From assembly GCA_964019335.1 (NCBI GenBank), contig OZ025721.1, forward strand, positions 310,001 through 374,000: a DNA stretch of 64,000 nucleotides. Direction: 5' to 3'. The notes beneath the pieces were generated by a model that made no database searches, was not told the DNA's origin, and saw only the letters and a list, made by a program, of their open reading frames with translations. Positions 17,722 to 32,700 of the stretch are shown here, piece after piece (position 1 is the first letter of the stretch; each line of letters opens with the position of its first letter). This DNA comes from Diplonema japonicum. Lineage: Eukaryota > Euglenozoa > Diplonemea > Diplonemida > Diplonemidae. The position numbers and the translations under genes are program-made.

Positions 17722-20700
17722 CAGTACCAACACCAGCTGACTATGAAGGAGGTGGCTGGGAACGTTGAGATCCTTCCGAACTTGCACTGCCAAGACGTCG
17801 GTGGGACCTTTGCGAAGTATCTGACCTTCGAGGACAGCACGAATGGGTTCAAGGTGGCGACGGAAGACCCCTGGGGCCCGTCGCACCTGTCTGTCTGGCC
17901 GAACTACAACAGGCGCAGTGACGGGCTGGGCATCGTCAACAGCGGACTGTGCGAGTGCAGAGGCATGACTTCATTCACATTGAAATTCGTTACACCAGCA
18001 ACCGCGGCAGCACTGGATGTCTACTACCCTGGTATCAAATGGACTGTTAAGTTTTATGATGAGAACAATGCGGTTCGTGCCACGCTGACCGAGTCATCAT
18101 CAGGGGGTCTTTTCGCGCAGGACAACTGGAGCACGCAGAAGATCTCCAAGATCACTGTCGACCCCTCAGCCAACCCTGATGTCTGCCTTGATTCCATCCA
18201 CTTCACGATCGACGACATTACCCTGCCGCGTCCCAACCCCGCCACCTCCAAGTACCCCTCCCTCACCAAGACCAACGCTGTCGTCACCGACTCCTCCACC
18301 ACCATCTCAACAGCCTCTACCGTTGTCGTTAAGCTCTGGGGTGCAGGCGGCGGTGCTTCCACCACCACGCTTGGGAGGTGTTACGAAAATCGTCAGTGGG
18401 ACTCCTCCTCCAGCCAGACGGTCGAGCAGTCGATTCACCACGACAACGAACAGGCGTGCACCGGGGCAGGCTTCACGTTCGTCCCGATTGTCGGTCACGG
18501 TGGGCACGGTGCCTACTGCGAGATGACGCTTTCTGTGTCACCTGGCGACGTTGTGTCCTTCAAGATCGGCCAGGGTGGTGCGGGAAGCACTGTGTCCGGC
18601 AGCGTGGGTATGGGCGGCAGCAGCACTGAAGTGCGTGTGAACGGCATTCTCATGGCCACTGCGGCCGGTGGTGGTGGTGGGTCGCGTGGTGCGCAAGGTG
18701 GTAACGGTGGCGTGACTACTGGACAGACGGGTACCGACGGCAGCAATGCGGTCTGGCCCGACACACCAGGTGCTGGCGGTGTGAGCATGTGTTCAGGTGT
18801 ATCAGCAAGCGCCAAGGCAGACCTCAGGACTGTGGTTCCCCAGGGCGGCGACGTCTTCTACAGTGGGAACGCTGGCAGAGGTGGTGACGTCTACTACGTG
18901 AACGGTAAGAATGGTCGCGTTGCTTGGATCTACGACGCAAGCGTGTGCGGGAACTGCAAGCTGGAGACGGGCGAGACTTGCGACGACGGCAACAGGGACT
19001 CCAACGACGGGTGTGACTCCAACTGCGCTGTGGAGCCTGACTACACATGCATCAACGACGCCCCTATTCAGGCATACGAGCTACGCGGAGCCCTCCCTTC
19101 TGCAGTGTGCAGGCCCAACGCTGCCTCTGTGTCCGCCTTCACCATTACCAACCAGGACTCTTCTGTCCTTCTTGAGTGCAGAAACGACTGGTGCTTGAAG
19201 ATGGAAAGGAGCCTTGACGGCACCGCAAAGCTGACGGGTACTCTGTACGTTGTAGAGGTGTCGCAGGGCTTCGGCGGTGTCAGCAAAACATACAAGAACG
19301 GGTTCAAGGTGGACATCAAGCTGTCAGGAAAGTCGACTGACCCTGCTGACAGGACCAACCTCGAGATGGAGCCTTCCTGCTACAAGTCTGGCGGTGGTAC
19401 TGTGGCACAGTCTGAGTGGGTGATGTACAAGATGGCTACTGGTACCCTCACGGGGATGGGTGTCTACCAAGGTGCTGTGTACTCCGTGCAGCAGGCATCT
19501 CCTGCCCGTTTCGGTAAGGGTGGTAGTGACTTCAACACACTTCCAGGGTTCTCCATGAACATCGACCTGCAGGTGTCATCGAGCATCAGCAGCATGCCCT
19601 TCACGGCAGGCACCGCGCAAGTTGCGTTGGATGCGAGGGCTCAGGACAGCGAGGAGCGCTGCACGGCTATGTCGTCATTGAACGGTTACACCTGCACTGC
19701 GATGAAGGTGAACAGCGCTACGACTAGTGTTGCATGCGAGGAGGCGTGCTGCAACGACAGGATCTGTGAGAAGTGGCTGTTCGTTGGTGGCGAGTGCCGT
19801 CACGGTGGAGCTGACTCTGTGTGTACCTCGGCTGGTGCTTCCAGCACTGGTGGTGCGATCACAACGAACGCTTTCGTGCCCTCTGCTGCCTGCTCTCTGT
19901 GCAGCCTGTGCAGTGCCCCTACCGACCTTGACCTCTGCGCCACCGTTGTCGACGCGAGCTCGTCCCCCAAGTTAGTTCTCACCATCACCAACCCTGCCCC
20001 GTGGGAGGTTACCATCAGCCAGCTGTCTGCCAGGATGACCGACATTACCCCCCAGGTTACAGTTCCTCTCAGCAGTGTCAGCGTTATCCCTGCCTTTAGC
20101 ACTGTCACTGTCGAGGGCAGCTTCAGCCTGGGATCCTCCCCGAGGACAGGTTCTTACTCCGCTCTTGTCGAGGCGACGTACACTGGCAGGGAACAGCTCA
20201 AGCAGACGTGGACCCCTGTTGTCTACATCAGCGGGTCGCTGAATCTGGTGATCATGTCGCCTCTGGGAGCAAACCCTGTCTCGGTGGGCAGTGCTAGCGT
20301 TCCTTTGCCCAGTATCGCCATCACGGTTAAAGCGACGATCGGTGGCACGGAAACCGAGCTGCCCTCTTCGGCTTGGAATGTGCTTATCGGGACGACTTCA
20401 ACTACCGCGCTTGTGAGCTACAACAAGGTGTCGAAGGAGCACACGCTGCTGGTGAAGCCGCCCCCGTTCACCACGGGGTGCAACTTCATGCAGCCGGGTG
20501 CTTCGGCCGGGGCGAGCGGTGGGAAGTGCAACATCAGGGTGGAGGCTGTGGTCGGTGGGTCAACGTGCAACCAGGTCGTCATCAAGGCACACGCAACAGA
20601 GATTGAAGCTGTGTGGTGGACGGTATCGGGTTTGGAGCTGTCCATTGTGATCGACAAGAGTGGGTCCATGTCCACAAGCGACCCGAGCAATGCCCGTATT

Positions 20701-23700
20701 TCTGCAGCACGATCCATGGTGGACAACTTGGAAGACGGGAGTTACGTGTCCGTCGTGCTCTTCGACAGCATGGCGAGCGTCTACCAGAAACACACTAAGC
20801 TGACCCCCCACAACCGTGGTCAGGTCAAGTCCTCCATCTCGTCCGTTAACGGTGGCTTTACTGCCGTCCTTTATGGTTTCTACTGGGGTCTTTCCGAGAT
20901 TCTGGGCACTGTCACCGACCTCCCGCAAGCGGTCGTTCTCTTGACCGACGGTAACGACTACTACACTGACATCGCTGTGGCCAACTACGACTTCTACTCC
21001 AAGTACGCGGGGCAGAACAACATCAAGGTTTACAGCATCTGCTTGTCGCCCCTGTGTGCGTCTGGCACCGGTAACGAGAAGCTGAGATTGATGTCTGAGA
21101 ACAGCGGCGGTGTTTTCAGGTACGCCCCACAAGCGGGTGACCTGTCCAACATCTACTACGACTTGTTCGGTGAGGCAACGGGACGATCTGTGCTTTTCAC
21201 AAGGACCGACCGTCTGTGGGAAGATACCACTGTGACGGTGCCTGTCCTCATCGACAGCCAGGCGCTCCCTGCTGAAGTGTACGTCACATTGAGCTCCGGA
21301 ACACCAAGCCAGGTTACAATTTCCATCACAACACCTGCAGGTGAGGAAGTAGGTGAGGCCACCACAGGAGACCTCGTTTTCCTCTCCACTGACAACTCGA
21401 AGGGGTTCAGGTTGCCTTCAATCTCTGGCTCGTACACCTTTACGATCACTGGTTCCGGTCTGTCCAACACAATGGTCGATGTCACCACACGTGTGCAGGG
21501 TTCGGGTACCATGGTGCTTAACGTGCTTGTCCCTTCGCAGGTATCCCTTGGCGAAGGTGCGCTTGTGCAGGCTGCACTCACCCCGACATCTACCATGGTT
21601 GCTCTCACCGGGCTCACTGTGACTGCTTCCGTGACCTCGCCTGCGGGCGTCACGACGTCTGTCACGCTGACTGACGACAACAAGAATGGTGTGTACAAGG
21701 GGACCTTCGTTCCCACCGTAACTGGCCAGCACGACATCGTTGTCAGAGCAACTGGTCTGTCCGGCTGCAACGACGACCCCTTCATGCGTGAGTCCACCAG
21801 GACCCTCGCTGTGCTTGACGCGGACCCCGACACGTTCACAGGTGCTGTCACTTCCCCAAGCATGGACGGTGCCGTGCACGTGTCTTCCGCGTGCGGTGCG
21901 CACAAATTCACCATCACCTTCGAAAACCTGGCGACCGCCTTTTCGGGCACTGTGTCCGTCTCGAGCCCTGTGCACAAGGTCACCGGTGCTTCCATCTCGG
22001 CCCCCTCTGGCTACAACATCTGGGACTACACAGTTGCGGGTGACGTTGCCTCAAACGTCGCAAGCACCAGCTCCTCGAGCAGTCCTTTCCAGTCTACCAA
22101 CTTCGCTACTCTCAACATGAATGGTGCCACTGAGCCTGGCGACTACATCGCAATTGCCACTCTGACGACTGGAGGCAAGACCCACACTGTGTCATTCACC
22201 ATCCGTATTGTGGAGATCCCGCTGCTTGTGAATGGTATCGATATCTCGTCCATTGACACCTTTGAAGGTGCCCAGTTCACCTTCGTCTCGAAGCTTCTTG
22301 GAGGCCCCGCAGGTACTAGTGGAATTGCACTTGAGTGGACCGACACTGCTACTGCGTCTATCACTCAGATTTCAGGTCCCATTACCTTCGCATCAAAGGC
22401 CGTTGCTGAGGGCAACGGTGCCACCTCGACCTTCAAGGCGGGTGACGACAACGTGCTGACCACCACAACCGAGACCATCACCATCAGAATGCGCCCGAAC
22501 TTGGAGAACATTGGGTACCCCCACACGCTATCGCAGTGCTTCACCACTACGCTGGTGGTGAACATTCAGGAGAACGACATGTGCTGCTCGCAGGCACCAC
22601 AGGCGGCTTGCGAGACTGGCAGCAGCGTTGCGGCTCCGCAGAACGGGCGTGTGAAGAACAGGTTGGGTGTGATGACGAGTTCGGACACCACTCAGACGGG
22701 TACTGGCATCTGCTGCTCTGGGCATGGTGTGTTCATTGAGAGCAGCAACCCCATCGGCAGGGGAGCTTGCGACTGTGACGACAACTATGGTGGTCCTGCT
22801 TGTAGCTGCAAGTGCAACTGCAAGGCTGGCACCTGCGACACGAGCCTTGACGCCGAGTGCGTGAATGGTGAGCTTACGTGCACTTGCCCGTCGGCGCTGT
22901 ACGTCGGCCACGACTGCACACCGTGTGAAAGCATCACCCCTCTCCCCCAAGTGTGTATCGAGGCCTGCCCTGTCTGCCCTAACGGAGCTCCTGTGTCCAT
23001 CGTCAACGGTGAGTGCAAGTGCAGTACTGAATGCATCACTGGTTGCCCGGGTTACCCGAACTCGTGCTCCAACAGGGGCACTTGCACTGATGACTGCAAG
23101 TGCACTTGCAACAGCCCCTACTCGGGGGACAACTGTGAGACTGACTGCACCATCTACTGCAACGGTCGTGCTGTACAGGCGTCTTCCGTTAACGGTAAGT
23201 GTGTGTGCGAACCTTGCAAGGATTTCTGGACTGGTGACCAGTGCGATGGGTGCGAACCGAAGTACAAGCAGGACACATGTGATGCTTGCGCTGTGGGGTA
23301 CTACAAGGTCGGCAACGACTGCGTTCCGTGCAACCCGACAAACCCCTGCAACCCTACAGGTACTCTGTCTATTGAGATCCCCAATGAGACCACATGCAAG
23401 TGCAACTGCAAGCCCGGCTACACCGGTGACAAGTGTGACCAATGCGACGCTGCTGCTGACTACTACTGCACTCAGGAGGTCAACGGAAAGTGTTTGTCGT
23501 GCGATAAGTGCAACTGCAACAACGGCGTCGCCACAGTGACGACCAACACTTGCACATGCAAGTGCAACAACTACTGGGAACTGCCTGACTGCAAGAACTG
23601 CCCCGAGCAGTACGATCAGGACACGTGCAGCACCTGCGAGGAGGGTTACGTGCCTTCGCCTGCTCTGCCTGTTTGCCACCAGTGCTCCAAGACTGAACAC

Positions 23701-26700
23701 TGCAACGACAACGCCAACAGCGTGCAGTACTCTAACGGGGAGTGTGTCTGCGTCTGCAAAACAGGCTACACCGGCCCCAACTGCAAAGACTGTGACACCG
23801 ACGATTTGTACTACCGCAACTCGCAGGATGTGTGCGTGCAGTGCACTGTCGCGAACACGTGCTCCAACACCGGCAACACTCTTAAGGTGAAGGTCAACGC
23901 TGCAGGCAACGGATGCGACTGTGTTTGCAAAAACGAGTTCGCCGACCCCGCCAACGGATGTCAGTGCAAGCCCAACCTTACTGGTGACCTCTGCACATCA
24001 TGTGAGGGCAACCGTGCCAAGCACCCGGAGTGCTTCGAGTGCACTGTTTCCGGCAGCTGCAACAGCAACGCCGAAAGTTCCACTGTCTCTAGCGATGGTC
24101 AGACGTGCGACTGTGTGTGCAAGGGCAAGCATTCGCCCCCTACCTGCGCTAGCTGCCCTTCCAAGTACACTGGGAACGACTGCAACCAGTGCGCTGAGGA
24201 CAGGGTTGCGTACCCCGACTGCTACAAATGCAGCGAGCTTGACATGTGTGCCAACGGTGGGACTCCTGTCCCGAAGGCCGACGGGAGCGGATGTGTGTGC
24301 CAGTGCACCGACCACTTCACAAGTGCTTCGAACTGCGCCGAGTGTGAGCACCCGTTCGCACCTATCGTCATTGGGGGAGTTCTGACCTGCAAGAAGTGCG
24401 TTGTCGGAAAGTACAACTACCCTCAGTGCGATGACTGCACTGATGATGATGAATGCAGTGGCCACGGTACTGCTGTCTCCGACGGCATTACCTGCATTTG
24501 CACGTGTGACAAACCCGGGAACTGGAACGGAAAGGACTGCAACACTTGTCCCACCGGCTTCGACACTGCGACTTGCACTAACTGCATGGACTCCAACCAG
24601 TGTGGCGAGTGCACACCGAGCACGCACTGCTTCGACCACGCAGACACCGTCAGCAGCACTGACCCTGCCACCTGCACCTGCAACTGCAGGAACCACTGGG
24701 ACCCTGCCGACAACTGCAAGTCCTGCCCCTCGCCTTGGGATGGTTCACGCGACTGTGGTGAGTGCTTGGAAGGGTACATCTCGGTCATCTCTATGGGTGT
24801 CATCACTGATTGCAAGCAATGCACTTCCAGCGATTGCAACGGGAGGTCCGTTCATGTGACGTCGAACTCTAACAGAGACGCTTGCGTGTGCACCTGCGAT
24901 CCTGCCCAGCACTGGACTGGAACTGACTGTGGTACCTGCCCCAAGAAGTTCAAGCAGGACACCTGCGATGCCTGTGCAACCAACAGGGTCAACTTCCCTG
25001 AATGCACTGAGTGCAATGACGACTGCAGCGGCCATGGCACCTCCCAGCCTGAGGCCGGTTCTGACCCCAAGAACTGTGTCTGCATCTGTGACCCGGGTTA
25101 CACTGGGCCCGACTGTAACGAGTGTGAGAACGACTACATCGAGTACGGCAGCGACGGTAATGGCATCAAAATGTGCCGCCAGTGCAACAGCGATGATTGT
25201 AACGGAAACGGCAAACCCACTCCCAACGGGGACACCTGTGACTGCGAGTGCTACGGCAAATGGGATGGCCCCAAGTGCCACAACTGCCCCCAGCAATACG
25301 AGCAGCAGGTGTGTGTTGAGTGTGCTCCAGACAGGTACGGTCCTGACTGTGATGAGTGTACGAAAAACACTCCGTGCTTCCTGCAGGGTACTGATTCTGC
25401 AGGTGTTGTCAACGGACAGTGCGAGTGCGTGTGCAAGCCCAACACTCAATGGACGGGTGACACGTGCAAGGACTGCCTCGCCAAGTATGATCAGAACACG
25501 TGTGACTCGTGTGCTGAAGATTACTACAACTATCCCGAGTGTGACTACTGCAGCACCGACAAGTGCAACGGGTCGCCTTCCTACGTCAGCGCTGACGGGA
25601 AGAAGTGCCTGTGCGAGTGTGAAGAGCCCTGGATCGGTGAAGACTGCAGCACCCTCCCCCCGTGTTTCGCGACGGCGAGCAGCTGTGCGCCTGGCTGCAT
25701 TGGTTTCCCCGACTGCCGCCCATGCAGTGACACTCTTGACTGTAACAGCCAAGGCAGTGCTTATGAGGTGGACAACATTGCCTGCAAGTGTCTGTGCAAT
25801 GAGACTCACGCTCTTCCAAAGTGCCGTGACTGCGCCGCTAAGCACTACGGTCCGGACTGTACCCCATGCACGCTAGGCCCGAACTGCAAGTCGGTTAAGG
25901 CAAACCAAGATAAATCTGGCTGCATTTGCGAGTGCAAAGACAAGTGGACTGGTACCGACTGCAACACATGCCCTGCCGCGTACGAGCAGACTAACTGCAA
26001 GGAGTGCAAGGATGACTACGTGTGGAAGGACGGCGAATGCGTGAAGTGCAACAAGGGTACTCACTGCAACGGGAGGGCATCGAAGGTCTCATCAACTCTT
26101 CCCCACTTGGAATGCAAGTGCGAATGCGAGGACAAGTGGGAGGGCCCTACGTGCCTTAACTGCAAGGACATCTACAACCCAACCACGTGCAATGGATGCA
26201 ACGTGGACCACCACAACTACGAGGATTGCCCGAAGTGCACTTCTGAAGATGACTGCAGCGACCACGCTGAGAGCGTTTCTTCTGACGGCGTGACGTGCAA
26301 TTGCACGTGCAGGAACCACTGGTATGGTGACAAGTGCCAGCACTGCCCCACTGGGTACGACAAGAACGAAGACTGCACCCCGTGCGCGCCCGACTACCAG
26401 CCCAACTCGGCTACTGGGATCTGTGAGCCGTGCGACAACGACGACCACTGCAACGGCCGTGCCACCAGCGTGTCTTCTCCTGATGGTGCGAAGTGCATTT
26501 GCGAATGCGACATCGATCAGGGTCAGTGGACTGGTGACGACTGCAACAGTTGTGCTGGTATCTACGATGCGGACACGTGTTCTCAGTGCAAGCAGGGCCA
26601 CGCCGACTACCCGAGGTGCGTGCAGTGCAGCGCCGCAACGCACTGCAGCGGGCACGGAACCCTGGACACAACCGTCGTGAGCAGCAATGAGTGCCCGTGC

Positions 26701-29700
26701 AACTGCAGAAACAAGTGGTCCGGCAAGAAATGCAACCAGTGCCCCGATGGGTACGACCGCACCAAAGACTGCAATGAATGCAAGCTAGGGTGGGAGAAGA
26801 TCAACGACGACTGCGTCAAGTGCACAGTTGAGACGAAGTGCAGCAACCACGCTACCGGCCTCAAGGACGGGTGTGACTGCATCTGCCGCCACAAATGGAC
26901 TGGCCCGGCCTGCGGGAACTGCGACTCCAAGTACGCCACCGACGGTGATTGCAACACTTGTGGTGATGAACGCATCAAATACCCTGACTGCACGCACTGC
27001 TCTGACATGGACTGCCACAGCCACGGTCAGGGCAAAAAGAAGTCAAAGAACACTTGTGAGTGTGTGTGTGACACAGGCTACACGGTGGAATCTGACTGCG
27101 AGGCATGCGCAGAGGACTACGTGAAGGTGAACGGCCTTTGCGTGAAGTGTGACACGGCAGTTGCCCAGTGCTCCTCGCCGGGTACCGAAGAGGCTTACAT
27201 CATGAACGGCCAGTGCTTGTGTAGGTGCAAAGACCAATACAAGGTTCCGACCTGCAGCAGCTGCGACGCCAAGTTCGACCCCGCGACGTGCAAGCAGTGT
27301 GCTACTGCACACTACGACTACCCCGACTGCTTCCCGTGCACCGACGAGCACGACTGCTCTGGGAACGGTACGTCTTCGGTTGTGGGTGACAAGTGCGTGT
27401 GCGCTTGCAACCCTCACAGACAGCTGCCTGACTGCTCCGTGTGCGAGCCGGGCTACATGGGTGCCGACTGCGATGTGTGCAGCAAGGGCTACACCATGGA
27501 GGACAATGTTTGTGTGGTGTGCAGCAACGAAGGCCATTGCAACGGGCACACTGCGTTCGCGAAGAAGAATGCCGCCACCGGTCTTTGGGAATGCGGTTGC
27601 CAGTGCCGCGTCGGCTGGGCCGGTGCTGTCTGCAATGAGTGCGACGAGGACTACTACATGCTTGACAACCAGTGCACCTCTTGCAAGACGAGCCAGTGCG
27701 GGAAGGGCGGTGTGTCTGCTACCTCTCCTGGTGGCCTCGTGACACAGTGCGACTGCAATTGTGCTGGGTACTGGACTGCCAGCTCGACTACGCCACCTAC
27801 CTGCGTCTGTGAAAAGGCTAACTACGACAGCAACTGCGAACCTTGCGCGACAGGTTTCAAGAAGACGCTCACAACTGGCGACCCGACATGCGTGACATGC
27901 ACTATTGCTCAGCACTGCTCTGCCGAAGGCACTGATACTGTTGAATTGGTTGGGGACGCTGCGTGCAAGTGCAACTGCAAAGAGAACTGGACCGGCACGA
28001 AGTGTGAGACGAAGGTTCCTTGTGAGGCTGGCAACGGTGACTGCACCACACAGTGCCCTGACGCAAACACCGTCGCTGACGGCGTACAATGTGTGCCGTG
28101 TACACCTGCCAACTGTTCCAACAACGGTGTCATCGTCGGCACCAACCCGTCGAAGACCATCTGCACGTGCAAGTGCGAGACTGGCTACACTGGCCCCATC
28201 TGCGACGTCTGCGATGCCAACTACTTCATGGTGAACGATGTGTGTGTCCTGTGCGACATCGACCAGTGTGGCGGAAGCAGCGAGAGGGCTGAGGCGCCCA
28301 TCGTTACCGAGGACGGCGTTTGTAAGTGCAAGTGCAAGAACAAGTGGACTGGTCCCGAGTGCAACGAGTGCCCTGACGGTATCGAAACCGTCACGTGCAC
28401 CAACCCTGACTGTACCCTTGACAACAGCTGCAACGGCCGTGGCGAATCCATCACACCGTACCCTGGGTGCGTGTGCACATGCAAGAACGAGTGGACCGGC
28501 AAGGACTGCTCTGAGTGCCCTACTCCCTACACGATAGAGTCTGATTGTAAGGAGTGCGCTTCTGGTTACAAGAAGAATGCCCAGGGCAAGTGCGTGTCGT
28601 GCACGCGCGAGGACTGCAACAACGGAGGCAACCCTACCCTGCAGGGTGACGGCTGCGGCTGTGACTGTGACAGTGACACACACTGGACCGGCCCCGAGTG
28701 CAAGGGCTGTCTTGACAAGTACGACCCTGTGACGTGCAAGGGGTGCAACGACGGGTACATCTACGACCCCACCACTGAAGACTGCGTGCAGTGCACTAGG
28801 GAGGCTCACTGCAACGGCTTGGGCGAGGCTGGTTCAAACAGTGATCACTCTGAGTGCATTTGCACATGCGACGAGGACAAGGGCCTCTTTGAAGCCGACA
28901 ACTGCGGAAGCTGCAAGTACGGGTGGATCAACTACGACCCCACAACTGGGTGCACCAAGTGCGAGGACTCCCTCTGCAACCGCGGCCATGCGGTGTACAA
29001 CCCTGTGGACAAAACATGTGACTGCATCTGCAACAGCGCTAACTTTGCTGACGAGACGTGCACAACATGCAAACCGGGCTACACGGGCGAGGACTGCAAG
29101 GAGTGCGACACAGACTACATCCTCGAGAACACTGTATGCACTAAGTGCGACAAGTTGAAGCACTGCTCTGGCAATGCTGAAAGCGTTTCATCTACAGACG
29201 GGCAGACATGCGAATGCGTCTGCAAGACGTACTGGACAGGCGAGAAGTGCGCTGACTGTCCTGAGATGTACGATAGCAACGCGGACTGCACCCCGTGTAA
29301 CGAGGCCGCCAACTACGTGCCTAACGATGAGAGTGATAGCGATGATGAGTGCAGGAAGTGCAGCAACAGTGTGGACTGCAACGGCCACGGCACTGCTACC
29401 GCCGTCAATGGCGTTTGCAAGTGCTCGTGCGACAACTACTGGTACGGTGAAAAATGTGGCCAGTGCGACCCCAGGTTGAACATCAACAAGTGCAAGAACT
29501 GCAAGAACAACTACATCGCAGTCACTAACAGTGTCGACACTCCGTTCACCTGCCTTGCCGGCCAGACTCAGGCCATCGGTTGCAAGACTTGCACAGAATG
29601 CAGTAAGGAGGAGCACTGCTCCGGCCACGCCACGGATGTCACGAAGTCCTCCAACGGTCTTACGTGTGAGTGCACGTGCGAGGAAGGCTGGTCTGGCGCG

Positions 29701-32700
29701 GACTGCTCTAACTGTGATCAGACGAAGTTCAACCCTGACTGCACTGCGTGCAAGGTGCAGGGCCAGACCTTCCCTGAATGTGATGGTTGCGACGCTACTG
29801 TGCACTGCAGTGGGCACGCCGATCCAGTTGTTGCCCAGAGTGATGGTACTTGCAAGTGCACTTGCACTGGGAACTGGAAAGGTAAGAAGTGCAGCCAATG
29901 CCCATCGCCATTCACCGGCGACAACTGTGACGAGTGTCTTGAGGGTTACACTGGGCCCAACTGCGATCCGTGCACTTGCACCTCGAACGGTCGTGGCTCA
30001 TTCCCTGATGGTAGCACTACTTGCGAGCAGTGCCAGTGCGAGGGTGACTGGCTTGCCCCTGACTGTGTGGAATGCTCCAACGGTATGGACCCGGCGACCA
30101 ACTGCCAGGGCTGCCAGTACGGGTTCGTCTTCGACAACTACACCTTGGCTGCAGACATCAAGTGCAGAACGTGCTCCATGGAACTCGACTGCAACAACAA
30201 CGCCGTGGCCGTGTACAACAACACGAGGCTGGGGGACTTCGACCTGCACACCATCTGCGTGTGTGAGTGCAAGGAGTGCTACACCGGTGTGAAATGCAGC
30301 AAGTTGAAGTCGACCTGTGTCACTGGCCCCGATGTGCACAAGTGCAACATCGAGCAGGACTGCTCGGGTAATGCGAAGAGGGTGTACGCCAATGCTGACC
30401 AGACTGCCTGTGTCTGCGTGTGCAAGGATGGATGGGCTGGTCCTAACTGCGACAAGTGTGCCAATGGGTACGAAGGCCAACAGAACTGCGACAGCTGCTC
30501 GGATGGCTTCTTTGATGTGTGTGGGTGCGACCAGCCGATTTGCGCAGCATGCAATGCTGTGACCAACTGCGATGGCCACGGCACGCTGGCTACCGACTCT
30601 GCCGAGTGCGAGTGGCCTGCTGTCAGGCTCACCTTCATCGGTGGCAGCGACGGATCTAGAAAGTCCATCTCTTCCACAGGTTCAATGACCATCAATGGCG
30701 CACCTGCTGGCCAAGGCCGCTGGCTGTCCCAGACACGCTTCGCTATCTCCCGTCCCGACCTTGGCTGCGAGTACGTGGTGGACTTCAGCAAGAACATTAT
30801 CGACAGTGGTTGCGTGTCCAGCAGTGTGGATTTATCTCTGGTTGGCATCACCACTGACTCTGAGTCTTGGGTCTCGACACCCACTTGCATCAAACCGGAT
30901 GCATGCCCGTGCGTCTGCCAGGTGCCCTACCAGCCCCCTCGCTGCGACTGGTGCGACCCTACTCTCTATGACTCGTCCTGCACCAAGTGCACACCCAGCA
31001 GGATCAACTTCCCTACTTGCACGAAATGCGAGAACGTTCGTCACTGCAGCGGCAACGCCGTCACTGGCGCTACTATCTTCGCCAACGCGAATGGCGATGG
31101 CTGCGTCTGCCCGTGCAAGAACCAATGGTCGGGTCCTACTTGCAAACAGTGCCCCGAGGGTTATGATGATGAATGCAAGTACTGCAAGGACGGGTGGACC
31201 CTCGTCACTAACGCAGCTGGGGAGAGCCACTGCCGCCAGTGCACAATCACGGCAGACTGCAACGGGCAGGCTGCCACCATCACCACCTTCGAGGGCGGTG
31301 TGTGCAAGTGCGATTGCCAGAACCCTAACCAGAGGAACAACAGAAAGTGTGGACAGTGCAAGAAGGGCTGGAGCGAGGCTACGAACTGTCAGACGTGCGC
31401 AGACAAGTACCACAAGCAGAGCGCGCCCACAGCATCGAACCCCGATAGGTTTGTTTGCCTGGAGTGCAAGCTTGGGGAGTGGTGCAACAACCGTGGCTTG
31501 ACCATCTTCGTTGACCCGCAGGACCCATACCTGTGCGCGTGTACATGCGAGAACGGATGGACAGGGCCCAGGTGCGCTACTTGCCCTGCCTCGATGACAG
31601 GTACTAACTGCGATACGTGCGCGGTCGGCTACCACGGCAACGTGCCTAACTGCTACAAGTGCGAGCAGGAGTGCAAGAACGGCGGTTTACCCACGCTGGA
31701 CTGTGGCTGTTCATGCCGCAACAAGTGGCACGGTCCCTTGTGCGATCAATGTGATTCGAAATATGATGCCACTAAAGACTGCAACGAATGCGCACCTACT
31801 AGGGCCAACTGGCCTACGTGCGATGTTTGCACCGTAAGCAACCACTGCACTGGCACTTCCAACGCCGCTGACGTGGTTGCCGACGGCTCGTGCATCTGTG
31901 AGTGCATCCCTCCCTTCGAGGGATCCGACTGCTCGACGTGTGACTCTACGGTGTACACGTCAGACTGCACGGGTTGCAAGGACACCACGAAGGTTGACTT
32001 CCCCATGTGTGGTGAGTGTACCAGCAGGCGCCACTGCAACAACCGTGCCGCCGAAGTGCAGGGCGTTAACGGAGAGTGTGTGTGCGTGACGTGCCAGGAC
32101 AAGTGGACTGGTCCGAAGTGCGGCAGCTGCCCCGGTATCTTCGATGCCTCGTCTTGCAACAACTGCACGAATGGCCGACACAACTACCCCGAGTGCTCGC
32201 TATGCACTGAGACCTACTGCAACGCTTTCGGGGCGTCTTCTGCGAGCAGTGAAAACGACGTCTGTACCTGTGTATGCAAGACGCGTTTCACTGGTGACAA
32301 GTGCGACAAGTGTGTTGACGGCTACGCTTGGTCCGGTGGCACATGCGGGAAGTGCAAGCCCGGCCACGCGCCGTACCTTGCAGACGGAACAGGGTGCCAG
32401 CCGTGCCTCGCGACGGCTTGCAACAACCACGCCGTGACCCTCCCCAACAACGCTAAGCTGGTGCCCGTCGACGAGGACACCGGGATGTGCTCATGCCAGT
32501 GCGTCAACAACTGGGGGGGCGACGACTGTAACACCTGCCTTCCCAAGTACAACGCTGCCACCGACTGCCTGGAATGTGCTTCCGACAGGCTCAAGGCTTA
32601 CCCGTGCGTCAAGTGCACAAACGAGGATCACTGCTTCGGCAATGCCGACTCTGTGTCCATGAGCCTCGACAGACAGGAATGCGTGTGCAAGTGCAAAGAG

